A stretch of 52,428 nt of DNA, from positions 1 to 52,428 of the forward strand of contig JABANN010000215.1 of the NCBI GenBank assembly GCA_013115125.1, given 5' to 3'. The translations under genes were made by a program, and so were the position numbers. The notes beneath the pieces were generated by a model, which saw only the letters and a program-made list of their open reading frames with translations, made no database searches and was not told the DNA's origin. Below are positions 42,479-52,358 of the stretch, one piece after another. How positions within the stretch are numbered: position 1 is the stretch's first letter; each line of letters opens with the position of its first letter. The stretch is from Perkinsus olseni. Its lineage: Eukaryota; Perkinsozoa; Perkinsida.

Positions 42479-42826
42479 TCAATGCGAGCAACCGAATCGA
42501 CACGACCCGACTAACGAGAACCGCATAGCTTCGGATTTTCCTGTTAGTACTGAGTTTTGACACATTATCAGAGTATTTTCACGAAAGCCAATTATTGAAA
42601 CATGACCGTGCTGCAAAAATGAAGCAAAAATTGCAAAAAAAACGAAAAAAAGTCGGGCCCTTCCATTTCCTCCATCACCTTCGAACGCTTCTATTGCTAT
42701 TACCTCGGACAGCATTTCATTGCTGTATATTTCCCTTCCGTAGCGAAGACCTGATTGTGCTGCATAGCCGAAAACAAAGGGCACTAGAAGCGAGCCCACA
42801 GGGGCCGCTGCTGCTGTTGCTGACAT
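42479..42826 (-). CDS. Small membrane protein, 84 aa, two exons
   Basis: Exon 1 runs 42826-42704: MSATAAAAPVGSLLVPFVFG then YAAQSGLRYGREIYSNEMLS. It ends GAG|GTAATA. Exon 2 runs 42610-42479, after a T-rich TTCATTTTTGCAG. Phase 0. The first half has one membrane segment (VGSLLVPFVFGYAA), followed by a short polar loop. The second exon (HGHVSIIGFRENTLIMCQNS ...) is less typical and could be partly 3' UTR. Resembles other small membrane genes in this stretch. No family recognised. Confidence 0.45.
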   Translation of the reverse strand: MSATAAAAPVGSLLVPFVFGYAAQSGLRYGREIYSNEMLSEVIAIEAFEGDGGNGRARLFFVFFAIFASFLQHGHVSIIGFRENTLIMCQNSVLTGKSEAMRFSLVGSCRFGCSH

Positions 42827-44169
42827 TACAGTTGATGACAAAAGAACTCAGATACAAAGTCGAGCCTGATGATGAACGAGCCTTGAGTTGGTCGAGAGGA
42901 AACTACACCATTTCCCGATCAAATAGAATATTTTCTCGGTCAACTTGATTTTGATTAGCAAGTGGCGAGTGGCGAGATTGCCAACTTAGCGAGTGGCAAG
43001 GGAATTGAAGAATTGTCAAACCAAAATCGCTTCGTCACCGAATTTGAATTTCTGAGCAAATCTGCGTGACATGAGTTTTTCAATTATCTTATGACAAGCG
43101 CGAGTTCGTTCCCACCCAGGGCAGGAACGTTCTTGAAGAACGTTCCTCAAGAACGTTCCCGAGATTTTGTTCAATAAACACGTTCCTGGAAAGTTTCGGG
43201 AACGTGCCTGCCAGGCACGGCCCGGGCTGCCCGGGCTGGGCATGAACTTCAGGCATGTTAAACACGTTCTTGAAGAGGGTACCACGGGACCGTTCCTAGA
43301 CCGTGAATCGTGCTCCGCTCCGCTATGACAAGCAAGTTCGAAGGGTTGGCTTTCTGGTTGAATGTACCCCTGAGGAAAGCTTATTGATAATCTGTCTGAT
43401 AATCAGACTCTGATTGCACAAGGTCACCAAAACATGAGTCCCCGATCCCATCGTACGCATAGCCATACGCTGCACAATAATTGCACTGCATGTCAAGGCT
43501 ACAGAGTGTCTCCAACTGTGCACATCGACAAGAGTCTAAGCCGGAACCGGCGTTGGACTATAAACTCACACACACAAAGGGGCTTGGAAGTTCTAAGTTA
43601 GAACTTTGTGCGAGGACGGTGAATTTAGTTCAGCACGTAAAACGGCTGACTCCTTTCCGGGTGTCCCGGGTTCGATCCCAGATAGAAGACCTTTACTTTA
43701 TCAAGTCCAGAAGGTTGTCGCCAGTACAAGCCGTAGAGGACACTGGTCGGTGGCGAGTCTCGCTGGAACCATCTTGAAGGGCGACGTGCTCCGCGAAGAT
43801 GAAATTGACGTTTCCAGTAACGTGTTCAGGAACGTCCTTAGCGTCTTGTGAACATTCCTCAAGAACGATTCCTGGGAACGTTACTAGCGTGCGTTTTTTG
43901 AACAAGATTTGTGCATATCCGTTCCTGGAAATTTCGGGATGAGTTGGTCCAGAGTTGAGTAGTTGGATTCGCTGGTAGTTGGCCCAGGCCACGGTGGGCA
44001 TCACTGAGGCAGATGGATCCGTGGCGGGAGTGGAGAGAGTCATCCGAGTGACTCGAACGGAGTCGCGAGAGACAGCACTGAAGCTTCTGAATGTGGGTCT
44101 AGCCGCCGTTGGTCGTTCGCTTTGAGCCCTCAAGCTGGGTTCAACCCAGTGGGTCGAGTGTTATATCGT
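42827..44169. other. Intergenic with GAACGTTC-rich repeats
   Basis: Around 43115-43210 and 43825-43945 two diverged copies share CCTCAAGAACG, CGTTCCTGGAAA and TTTCGGGA, with nested GAACGTTC palindromes. A CCAGGCACGGCCCGGGC palindromic stretch lies at 43210-43245. A GGTTCGATCCC box at 43673, preceded by TTTAGTTCAGCACG, is tRNA-like but does not fold as a tRNA. A 146-aa minus frame (44133-43693) spans this repeat and is not trusted. Confidence 0.5.
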
Positions 44170-44264
44170 ACGCCGTACGACGTACGGTGTCAACTGGTAC
44201 AGGTCTCAACTGATGCGCAGCTACAATGGTACAAGGGTAGTCGGTACAACCGATTTTCATTCTC

Positions 44265-44690
44265 TGACACATGGTACAGCTGCAACTCGTACAGTGTTAA
44301 GTGGTACAGCTGCAACTCGTACAGTGTTAAATGGTACAGCTACAACTCGTACAGTGTTGAATGGTACAGCTACAACTCGTACAGTGTCAAGTGGTACAGC
44401 TACAAGTCGTACAGTGTTAAATGGTACAGCTACAACTCGTACAGTGTCAAGTGGTACAGCTACAACTCGTACAGTGTCAAGTGGTACAGCTACAACTCGT
44501 ACAGTGTCAAGTGGTACAGCTACAACTNNNNNNNNNNNNNNNNNNNNNNNNNNNNNNNNNNNNNNNNNNNNNNNNNNNNNNNNNNNNNNNNNNNNNNNNN
44601 NNNNNNNNNNNNNNNNNNNNNNNNNNNCGTACAGTGTCAAGTGGTACAGCTGCAAGTCGTACAGTGTTAAATGATACAGCTGCAGCTCAG
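44265..44690. repeat. 30-bp minisatellite with assembly gap
   Basis: At least nine units of a 30-bp motif (CGTACAGTGTYAARTGGTAC, then AGCTRCAACT) run up to a 100-N gap at 44528-44627, and two more units follow. Degenerate units start near 44170. Because 30 is a multiple of three and no stop falls in the motif, several frames on both strands are open, encoding ten-residue repeats (for example GTATTRTVLN). I see no evidence of expression. True copy number is unknown because of the gap. Confidence 0.95.
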
Positions 44691-44799
44691 TTCGTGTCAT
44701 ATGGTAATACCATAATGGTATAGTGACACGTGACGACTCGTGGAGACTCCGTGACACAGAACTTGGAGGCCTAGTCGCTCGCCTCGTGTCTCACCAATT

Positions 44800-45099
44800 A
44801 TGGGCGGGCGGTTCCTTGGTCCCTCGTGCGGTGGTCGTTTTCCTCGCGCCCCTATGACTTCCTCATTGAGGAATCCTCAATATCACTATGATCAACCGCG
44901 TGCGACTCACGGGGTTTCTCGATGGTATCGCGATTCGCGATATGGTAGGGTATCCCGTGCATCGGGACCGGCGTACATGGCATCGGACCGAATCGGTCAG
45001 GCCGATGCCGCATATGTAGGAATATGCTGCTCAGGATCGGCTTGGGGGGCCCTTTGGGAGTCACCCTGGCTCAGTCACGGCAATAGCCGTGAGTACTAG
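44800..45099 (+). CDS. Doubtful ORF, Arg/Tyr/Gly-rich
   Basis: 99 aa from ATG 44800, with RWYRDSRYGRVSRASGPAYM. The composition recalls low-complexity RNA-binding tails, but no domain or splice partner was found. It ends 30 bp before the ATG of the next gene. Confidence 0.25.
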   Translation: MGGRFLGPSCGGRFPRAPMTSSLRNPQYHYDQPRATHGVSRWYRDSRYGRVSRASGPAYMASDRIGQADAAYVGICCSGSAWGALWESPWLSHGNSREY

Positions 45100-45129
45100 C
45101 AGTACTATCCCTCACTGACAGAAACAATC

Positions 45130-46179
45130 ATGAATGTTACTCCGTCGTGCCCGGGTCCTGCTGGAGCGACAGCAGTTACTGCCGCATTGCTACAAGGATC
45201 GAAGGGATCGATGCTCTCTCTACGCAGTGTAAAAGCTGTAATGTCACCGAGCCAGTTCATCGTCGGAGCGTCAGCGGCTGCCGTTGCCTTGCTTATGAAC
45301 TCACCCTTCTGTGATGCAGTCAAGTCGATTGCGCCTGACGACCCTGCTGCTGTAAGGCCCTGCGGATGTTTGCTATCCTCTGATAGCAGAATGAGCCTTG
45401 CGACCGTATTTCACATTTCGAGCTTCAAAGAGCGCGTTGGTTACCTCTCCTCCTGTTACACTCGCCGTTTTCCTTTCAGGGCTACCCCAAGCAAGTTGGG
45501 CGTTCTCGCTTCATTTCGATGAGGAACGCTACTCATTGTCATTTCAGCAATGAGAAGCATCTTACATCATCGTACGCATCACTGGACATCTATATCAAGT
45601 ATGACGTCGTTCAAACAGACGACATCAATTGTCCCGCGACTGAACGTTGGCCCGCCTTTCGAGCTGTGTAAGTGGTGGACAACACCTGCACTCAGGTCAT
45701 CATCCTATCAGTGCTCTCTACTTCACAGTTACTCGGGAAGATCCGCCGTCCAGAGTTACGCGAATATCACATACCCAACTTCTGAGGAGGACTGGTATAC
45801 TTTTGAAGACCATTTCCCTCCTAACAATACTGGATTGGACCCACTCAGAGAGCTTAACCAGTCGCCCCTTCGCGACGCAAGGAATAAAGTTTACGCTGCT
45901 GCGGCGAAGGTGAAATTTACACGCGAGAGAGCAATTCTCTGGCAGGGCAAGGTGGAGGGTCAAACGGAGGCTCAAGACGAATTGATTAGCGAATTCAAGG
46001 ACGCCTGCTCAGTCGCGATCGAAACCATCAGGAAACACTTCGGCCCGTTCCCGAGACTTTGCGGCAAGTACCGTGACGCGTCCGAGGAGGCCATCGCAGC
46101 TGCAACGCTCGAGAAATGGTATCCCGTGAGGATCAGCGACCACGTCACGCAGCTTATGCCTTCGAAAGTTACGGAGTAA
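45130..46179 (+). CDS. Three-exon protein of unknown family, 286 aa
   Basis: Exons 45130-45351, 45480-45667 and 45729-46179. Junctions GCT|GTAAGG, CCTTTCAG, GT|GTAAGT and CTACTTCACAG agree in phase (0, then 2). Introns are 128 and 61 nt. The N-terminus has a hydrophobic SQFIVGASAAAVALLMNSPF at residues about 41-60, which could be an uncleaved anchor, or a signal peptide if translation starts at Met38. Then come a polar central part (SEEDWYTFEDHFPPNNTGLD) and a helical C-terminal half (EAQDELISEFKDACSVAIET). No family recognised. The coherent splicing makes the gene itself well supported. Confidence 0.7.
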
Positions 46180-47045
46180 CACTTTTCGTGAAGCCATTCA
46201 ACTGGAGAAGTTGCTTCTTATCTGACGAGAGGTACCCAGATTTTTCATTCTAGCAAGATGTCTGATGATGTTGATGTTTTTGCGTGAGGTGACTCGACTG
46301 TTGCAGTTAAGCCTGAGTCTTGAATTACGGCATTCGATAAAGATCACACCTCTACGCCAATAGTGACACTATTGACTGAGCTCCATCCGAATTTCAGACT
46401 CTAAAGCCCAACGAAGACATTTTAAATCATCGCACCTTAGGATTGCGAAGTTGGCTGTGCCAACCGCATGACGATTCAATCGTCATGATTGTGCTGAGAT
46501 GGGTGTTCCGCACTCAGCGGCCCAATAACCGACGACTAGTCACAAACGCCGCTAATAGTCATGGAATAGCGTGCGACACTATCACTGCGATGGCGAGCTG
46601 TGCGTCGCCTTCGTCCCTGGGCACTTGCAGCAGTTTTCCGAGAGAACTCTTCCCAGTAAGTCTCCGTTGAGCCCAACCTCTTGAACGCGGCTCTCACAAG
46701 ATGACAACGCGTGTTGGGGGTAACGAGGAGCTGATGACTACGGAGCCTTCCAGTAGGGGGGCTTCTGCAGCTCATAAATTTGATATGCGAAAAAAGGATG
46801 GCCATGGCTCGGCCCGAGCAAAATAGCGTGCCTCCAGCTGCACGCGAGCGCAATAAGCAGTCAAATGTGATAAAGTAAAGTGGTGACGCACAGCTCACAG
46901 TGGCAGGCCACTATTGGCCACCCGTCAAAGCACTGAAAAAGCCTCGTGACTCACGAGTCGTGAGCAATGCCCATCTTGATCTTTTGAAGCACAGAATCGT
47001 CCAACGTCCTCTCACCGGAGCTCAGAACCTCGACAGCTCCAGAGA
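46180..47045. other. Intergenic with a possible minus-strand exon
   Basis: About 46700-46560 (minus) reads either FKRLGSTETYWEEFSRKTAA or, in another frame, LTGKSSLGKLLQVPRDEGDA before a stop. Neither could be tied to a gene. About 46790-46840 resembles 11930-11990. Confidence 0.3.
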
Positions 47046-47819
47046 TCAGCCATATATCGTGCCTTTAGCGACATCAACGGTGTGGAAATAGGAATGGTCC
47101 GCCCCAGAGGCCTGCTCGTAGGAACCTCTCGCACCGTAACCAATATGGTAACGCCAACCACGTTCAATCTTCTCTATGCTCACTTTGAACTTGACGTTAA
47201 AGGGCACGTCACTTTCCTCCGTTTGATTTAGATCCGCGTAGAGGTGCAACCCGTTGCTCACGGCAACTCCCGAGATATTTCGATAGCCAGTAAATGCACG
47301 CTGATCTTCGGGAAACGTACCAATGAAGAAAAATGGCAGAAAGAGTTTGAGATACCCTTCATCACTTGGGCTGAAGTGAGTGTCACCTGGGCTAAGAGCC
47401 CACCACAAATCCACATCGTCATGATCGTAAGCCAAGTGCGCCCAACCACTTGTCTCCACGCTGATGTTCGGCGTTTCGATGAAGTGGACTGTGTCACCAA
47501 ATACATTAAGTTGCAAGCTCATATTACCGATGAGTCTCTCCACGTTGGTTTTAATGTCAATACCAGCGCTCTCTCGCGGACGTCCTGCGGAGTCCTGGCC
47601 TCTCATGAAATACAGGCAGGAGCCCTCGGATAACACGTCAACAACAGCACCTTCCGAGCCGGGACCATCATGGCAACCCGTCGGATAATCAGCGACAACA
47701 GACAAAGACCGATCAGGGAGCGCAATAACGACCTGCACGGCTAGAACCGACAAAAGGACACGTTGGAGAGGCCTCTGTGAGTGAGGGTTCCAAGAGTGGA
47801 GCCTGGATCTTGAAGCCAT
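47046..47819 (-). CDS. Secreted DYPxGC-family protein
   Basis: 257 aa from ATG 47819. The signal peptide region is RVLLSVLAVQVVIALPDRSL. Core motifs are VADYPTGCHDGPGS, EGSCLYFMRG, IDIKTNVERL, NISVETSGWAHLAYD, FSPSDEGYLKLFLPFFF and RGWRYHIGYGARG, with GTIYG at the end. It is closest to the gene at 28015-28764; the two keep the VETSG and PSDEGYL blocks almost unchanged. Single exon. Potential N-glycosylation sites (NMS, NIS, NQT) support an extracellular location. Confidence 0.87.
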   Translation of the reverse strand: MASRSRLHSWNPHSQRPLQRVLLSVLAVQVVIALPDRSLSVVADYPTGCHDGPGSEGAVVDVLSEGSCLYFMRGQDSAGRPRESAGIDIKTNVERLIGNMSLQLNVFGDTVHFIETPNISVETSGWAHLAYDHDDVDLWWALSPGDTHFSPSDEGYLKLFLPFFFIGTFPEDQRAFTGYRNISGVAVSNGLHLYADLNQTEESDVPFNVKFKVSIEKIERGWRYHIGYGARGSYEQASGADHSYFHTVDVAKGTIYG

Positions 47820-49429
47820 AATAAGCTAACCACTTTTCAAAGTAAACGACAGAGAGAAAAGACGATGGATTGCGATTCGCACTTTGCAAATTTGTCTTGC
47901 AAACCCGGAGAACAAGGAGCACCAAAGCCGAAAATAGCTAAGTTTGTCATTTTCTGCTATTTTCGGCTTAGCTTAGCTAAGGCGACGATGGCCAATGCGG
48001 AAGGCGAGCAATGGCTCTGGATGCCCTGCAGTGTAATCTAGTGTCCATAGGAGCAGCGCAGGTACTCTCTAGCGCGAGCTTGATGCCATAGTCTTTCGAG
48101 TTCAGCGAGTGAGTGAGGGAGAGCGCGCGTCGCGCGCCGCGCGAACGCTAAACGTTGCCGACTATGTACTGCATTGAGAAAGTTAACTATCCACTGAATC
48201 TTCAATGAAAGACCAGGATAGCGAGCAGGAGAGATACACTGGACCGAGACGGTAGCCGAGTGCCAATGACGAGGACATAACTTCCGAGAAGCACATTTCG
48301 TAAGTGGCTTTGCGGGGGGAAACCGGTTAAACCCCATACGGAAGCAAGGAAGCTAGTAGTCCTGGTCTACGCACGCGCATAGGGCCGTGTTATCAGCATG
48401 CTAGGTGACGCCGTCACTGGAGCGTCTCCCAGTGGGACAGCATAACATACGCACGAGGAAGTTGACTGTCAGTGGGGAGCTCCACGACGACGCTTCGCAC
48501 CGCTCATCGGTGACATTTTATTCATCGCACGTCATTCTCGTGACGTTTATTCTCCTTCAGCCCTATAAGAGAATGTAGTAGAACGAGAACTGTTATCGTG
48601 CAATTCATACGGTGATACAGCATATCGCCTCACCACATCGAGTAAAGAGACTTTGAACGGCAGTATCAATGCAATCCGTAAGTAATAGGGGCCAGGTACC
48701 GTCTCGAATCAACCGGACGCAAAACAACTCGGGGAGAGCCGATGACGGCTGCTTCCAGTCGATTTACCCAAAGGAGGTAAAGAAACCATCCACATAGGTT
48801 AGATCGAGTTCAGCAGATTACTGACACTAAGTCGTTTGTGATTCCTAGGCGTACAGCCTTAAGAGCTCTTATCCGCCATCATCACACTGTGAATCACAGT
48901 CTGTGATGATCACAACAATTACAGCATGGCACTGCCATGGTGGCAGTATGGGTTGCTAGAGCTTTCCTGGCAGTGGACTCTATTGAAGCGATCTTGGCCG
49001 TACAGCTTATTGTGCGCAAACTTCGAAGATTATCTACTGTGGACATCACCGGCTAGGTTTCGCTAGTTAGCCTACCCGGTGATGTCCGGTACGCCTGAGC
49101 AGCCAGAGGAAATGCGTTTCGTGGCTGCGAAAGATCCGCAGCTGACTCGGCGTGAAATTTCTGCGTCGAGTGCGGCGTGCTAGGTTAGCGTCGCTAGCCT
49201 AGCGAGGACATCAAATATAGCAGTTATAGCGTAGCTATATGCCGAATGCGTAAGATGTTACGCTGTCTCCGAACGCTTGCAGCACATTTATAGGCACTAC
49301 ATCATCTTTCCTCAGCTCGAGGAAGCAGCGTGTCACCGTACGATACCCTTTTGAGACAAAAATGTGCTCTTTTTCCCCTCGCAGATTTTAATATCTTCCC
49401 GGCCACACCTCCCCATTAAGGCACACTTA
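47820..49429. other. Intergenic, hairpin-rich
   Basis: AGCCGAAAATAGC (about 47928) pairs with GCTATTTTCGGCT (about 47957). Further hairpins include CACACTGTGAATCACAGTCTGTG near 48880 and GCACTGCCATGGTGGCAGT near 48930. A minus-strand frame near 48160-48040 (SLAELERLWHQARAREYLRC) is a weak exon candidate. No gene is supported. Confidence 0.45.
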
Positions 49430-50173
49430 ATGATGAGCTTAGCACAATTCTGGTTGATGGCTGCTCAACTACTAGTGCTCGTGACGTCTCAAGATGTCGG
49501 ACGATTCGCCTACTACTCCAAGGACTTCAACATGTCCTACAGCGTGTTCGAAGAGCAGAGTGTCGCTATCAGCTTCACAGTCGATGGCAAGCCGCCCTTC
49601 GCTGATGGTCTGTATCGCCTGCAGGGCAGCTTCGTAAGCCATCTCTACGTTGTTGACTTCAGAAACACATACGAAGGTGTCACCTGGTGGTACCGTAATA
49701 TCAACCGCCTCTTCCCGGGGAGCAACTTCCGATATGGAGATCTATCCTACCTATTCTACAAGACCGCTGATTCTTTCGCAGTTAACTTTAGAGAGCGAGG
49801 GATCTTGCTCACCAGGGTCGGGTTGGATCTGATCCCAGGCTTGTACGTCTACACCTATCCTGCTGCTCCCTACTTCAAAGTGGTTCACGACATATACTAT
49901 GATGGCCATGTGCTGATGCAGGTTGGGTGTGATGGAGGATCCATCAGCTACGGAGCTTTCAAGTTTAACCGGCAGGATGGGCCCTATTTGCACTACAATG
50001 TAGATCCTGTAGAACAAGGAGACTTAAACAAATTGCTTGACGATTTCAAGAAGTCCTGTCCCTCCTTGGATCTGAAGAAGAATGTCGATCTATCCAGAGT
50101 AACATTCGCCACTGGTGAGACGGTTATCATATCAATTGCAGGGACGCGGCTGCTCCTCAGAAGGGTATTATGA
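49430..50173 (+). CDS. Secreted protein family 2, single exon
   Basis: I start at ATG 49430 (a second ATG follows at once) because MMSLAQFWLMAAQLLVLVTS is a clean signal peptide. The frame upstream has no ATG. The product is 247 aa. The mature chain begins QDVGRFAYYSKDFNMS and is rich in aromatics and alternating hydrophobics, with FVSHLYVVDF, GDLSYLFYKTADSF, DGHVLMQVGCDGG and a hydrophobic end (GTRLLLRRVL). It aligns along its length with 18730-19761, sharing the GDL and (D)G-V-x-VGC-G blocks. Extracellular; function unknown. Confidence 0.8.
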   Translation: MMSLAQFWLMAAQLLVLVTSQDVGRFAYYSKDFNMSYSVFEEQSVAISFTVDGKPPFADGLYRLQGSFVSHLYVVDFRNTYEGVTWWYRNINRLFPGSNFRYGDLSYLFYKTADSFAVNFRERGILLTRVGLDLIPGLYVYTYPAAPYFKVVHDIYYDGHVLMQVGCDGGSISYGAFKFNRQDGPYLHYNVDPVEQGDLNKLLDDFKKSCPSLDLKKNVDLSRVTFATGETVIISIAGTRLLLRRVL

Positions 50174-50767
50174 AGTCTCCTCCGACAGACTACTGAACAA
50201 CGGGTAACCCGCTGCGGGTTAATATCCTCATTCAGAGTAAGTTATTCTCGTGATGTCAATCATCATCCTGATTGTAGACGATTTTCTGTCTCATCATCAC
50301 AGACTTTTCTCCCCATTATTGCTCGAATTGGCCAATGAGCCAGGGAAGTTGTGCCATGGTGTTCCGATGACACGTTATCTGTCCAAGACCGATGCTGGAT
50401 GTGATGGAGACTCGCCAATGGTGCTTCACCATTTGTAGTAAATTAAACCGAACCCAAGACACTCGTTATGAGTAAAGGTCGTAGGCTTTACACGAGCTTA
50501 AATAACAATAACATCTGAGTAATGCGCTCTAGCGTCACGCTATATGCAACACAGCAAAAACTTGAAATCGAAGACAATTATTGTGTAATACAGGGACAAT
50601 CTCTACAATTGGTGAAAGCTTTACCATGAAACTGACGCTGTGAGACGTCAACAACTCATCGATATCCGATTAATATTGTAGTAGTCCGCTCGTGGTACAT
50701 TCATTCTGAGAGCTAGGCATAGATAAGAGGAATAACTTGAGTATAGTCATACGACTTTTTCACTCTC
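50174..50767. other. Spacer
   Basis: No supported gene. CGGGTAACCCGCTGCGGGTTA near 50200 is a small dyad just after the 50173 stop and might act in 3' end formation (guess). Confidence 0.45.
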
Positions 50768-51005
50768 ATGATTATCACTTTACGATATGTTGTAAGCTTT
50801 ATAAAGAAAAGCTACTCATCTGTCATCATCATACACAGTTGTGTTTATAGCTTAGGGCGGTTACATTTCCCCCCTTCGCGTCGTCGACTATATGAGCGCT
50901 GGGATATCGTCGAAGAGGAGATCCCCTGTCCGCACAATGGTGAATCGTCCACGGTGCACATGGAGAGGCGACTGGTCCAGTCGGAGTGGATCAATTCGAA
51001 CAGAG
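50768..51005 (+). CDS. Probable first exon of an unknown gene
   Basis: ATG 50768 opens a hydrophobic/basic start (MIITLRYVVSFIKKSYSSVI) and then RRRLYERWDIVEEEIPCPHN and MERRLVQSEWINSNR, ending at a strong donor AGAG|GTGAGT (51005). The following sequence is the tandem repeat. Later frames (about 51324-51538, RRWQEFDQLRHRPTLLWGDA; 51747-51926) could be further exons, but phase did not close without doubt. It could be a host gene or part of a mobile element between direct repeats. Confidence 0.4.
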
Positions 51006-51015
51006 GTGAGTATTT

Positions 51016-51130
51016 ACACCAGTTCCAGACCTACTTAGTAGAACCACAGAGCAATTTAATAAAGCCCAGACCAAATTAGTAAAACCCGAGAGCAATTTAA
51101 TAAAGCCCAGACCAAATTAGTAAAACCCCA
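51016..51130. repeat. Direct repeat, left copy, with internal 41-bp tandem units
   Basis: Begins CACCAGTTCCAGACCTACTT and continues with alternating GAGCAATTTAATAAAGCCCA and GACCAAATTAGTAAAACCC units. The same sequence starts again near 52359 and runs to the end of the window. Confidence 0.85.
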
Positions 51131-51746
51131 GAGCTGGTCGAGTGCCTGCACCATATTAGTGCACTGCACTATCAGGACCATATACTATTACGCAGGGGAT
51201 CTTGCGCAGTATACTCCTCCGTTTGACCCTTGTCTTGTCCTCTAAGTGGGCAAGACAAGTCTTATCTTCCTTGCTCTGCCGCCTACATTTTTAAGGTTTC
51301 GTGTTAGTGACATTTCAGAGTTACAGCTCTTTGTTCGACAAAGTTGGACGGTAATAACCTATTCTTCGCGCTTCCTGAGCCTCTTGTTTCTTCGACGGCT
51401 ACATTGGACTTAGGGCAGAGGATCAAGAAGTTTGAGGCCTGCTCCTTGGCTAGGAGGTGGCAGGAGTTCGACCAGCTTCGTCATCGTCCCACCCTACTAT
51501 GGGGAGATGCTTGGATTCAGTTTGACGATCCAGTATGATTCAGTTGAACGATTAACGGAAGGAGACAATGGATCATTTAGCTTGGAACCTGTTCCACAAG
51601 CTCAACATGGCAACGCAGCTCCAGTGTGCAGAGAAGTTCTGCCACAGGTACCCACGAGCATCAATATGGAAGTTCCAAATCGGGAGCTCCTATCTTTGAA
51701 AGATACCACAAGAGTTTTGCAGACAGCCTCTTGCAGGTAGAGTCAG

Positions 51747-51926
51747 ATGTCTCGAGCTGTACGCAGTCACTCACCAAACTTGGCTGAGCTAGTTGAGTAC
51801 AATTGCACTGCTTGTAAATTCGCTCTACTAACAGCTCTTCGCGCGGCTTCATCTGCTCAGCACATTGTGGTGTGCCCTTCTGCGGGGGAGCTCCACCACT
51901 GGAGGGATGCCCATCCCTCACTGTGA
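51747..51926 (+). CDS. 59-aa zinc-finger-like ORF
   Basis: MSRAVRSHSPNLAELVEYNC then TACKF and VVCPSAGELHHWRDAH. CTAC, a following VVC and the HH...H cluster could form a treble-clef-like or C2HC zinc site. It is preceded by an acceptor-like GTCAG. Possibly the last exon of the gene starting at 50768. No family recognised. Confidence 0.35.
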   Translation: MSRAVRSHSPNLAELVEYNCTACKFALLTALRAASSAQHIVVCPSAGELHHWRDAHPSL

Positions 51927-52358
51927 AACCTTTTCTCCCGTTTGCCGGGCAAACTTTGCCCGCCTAATCCACTTCAAGCCTCGTGCGCGTTCACGCTAGC
52001 GAGCGAAAATCAGGCACTGAATTCGGACATGCTTTTCGCCCCTGCCAAGGTAATCTCGAACCCTTGGCTTCTAGGCAGCTCCCGTTCGTGGCTTCTCTCA
52101 CTGCCATCCCCCAGTGAGATGAGATGATGATTCCAATTTGGGCCTACTAGCCTACTAGGCTTAGCTCCTGCCTAGCTTTACTAGCGCAGCTTAACCCTTT
52201 TCGGGCCGAAAATTCCGGCTTCTTCGTCTCCATTGCGAATCATCGCTTTCTACTAGGACTTTCTGTCCTACTAGCAGACCCTCAGCGTGTTCGCTCTGGT
52301 GCGACGGTCCGTGAGTCTCGAGTCAAGACTCCAGAAGCGAGCAACGCAAAACACTCTA

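Noticed and set aside
43604-43690. tRNA gene
   Set aside because: A- and B-box-like words and a short D-stem are present, but no acceptor or anticodon stem pairs properly.
43693-44133. 146-aa minus-strand frame
   Set aside because: It spans the GAACGTTC repeat and the tRNA-like box; composition changes abruptly and no paralogue or splice support exists.
44265-44690. CRISPR array
   Set aside because: Units are contiguous and near-identical, with no unique spacers, and the surrounding genes are spliced eukaryotic genes.
44122-44757. Repeat-protein frames across the minisatellite in several frames
   Set aside because: Open frames follow from the 30-bp unit without stops and cross an N gap; no sign which, if any, is used.
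49364-49429. Start of family-2 gene at 49364
   Set aside because: That codon is GTG; the first in-frame ATG at 49430 directly gives a signal peptide.
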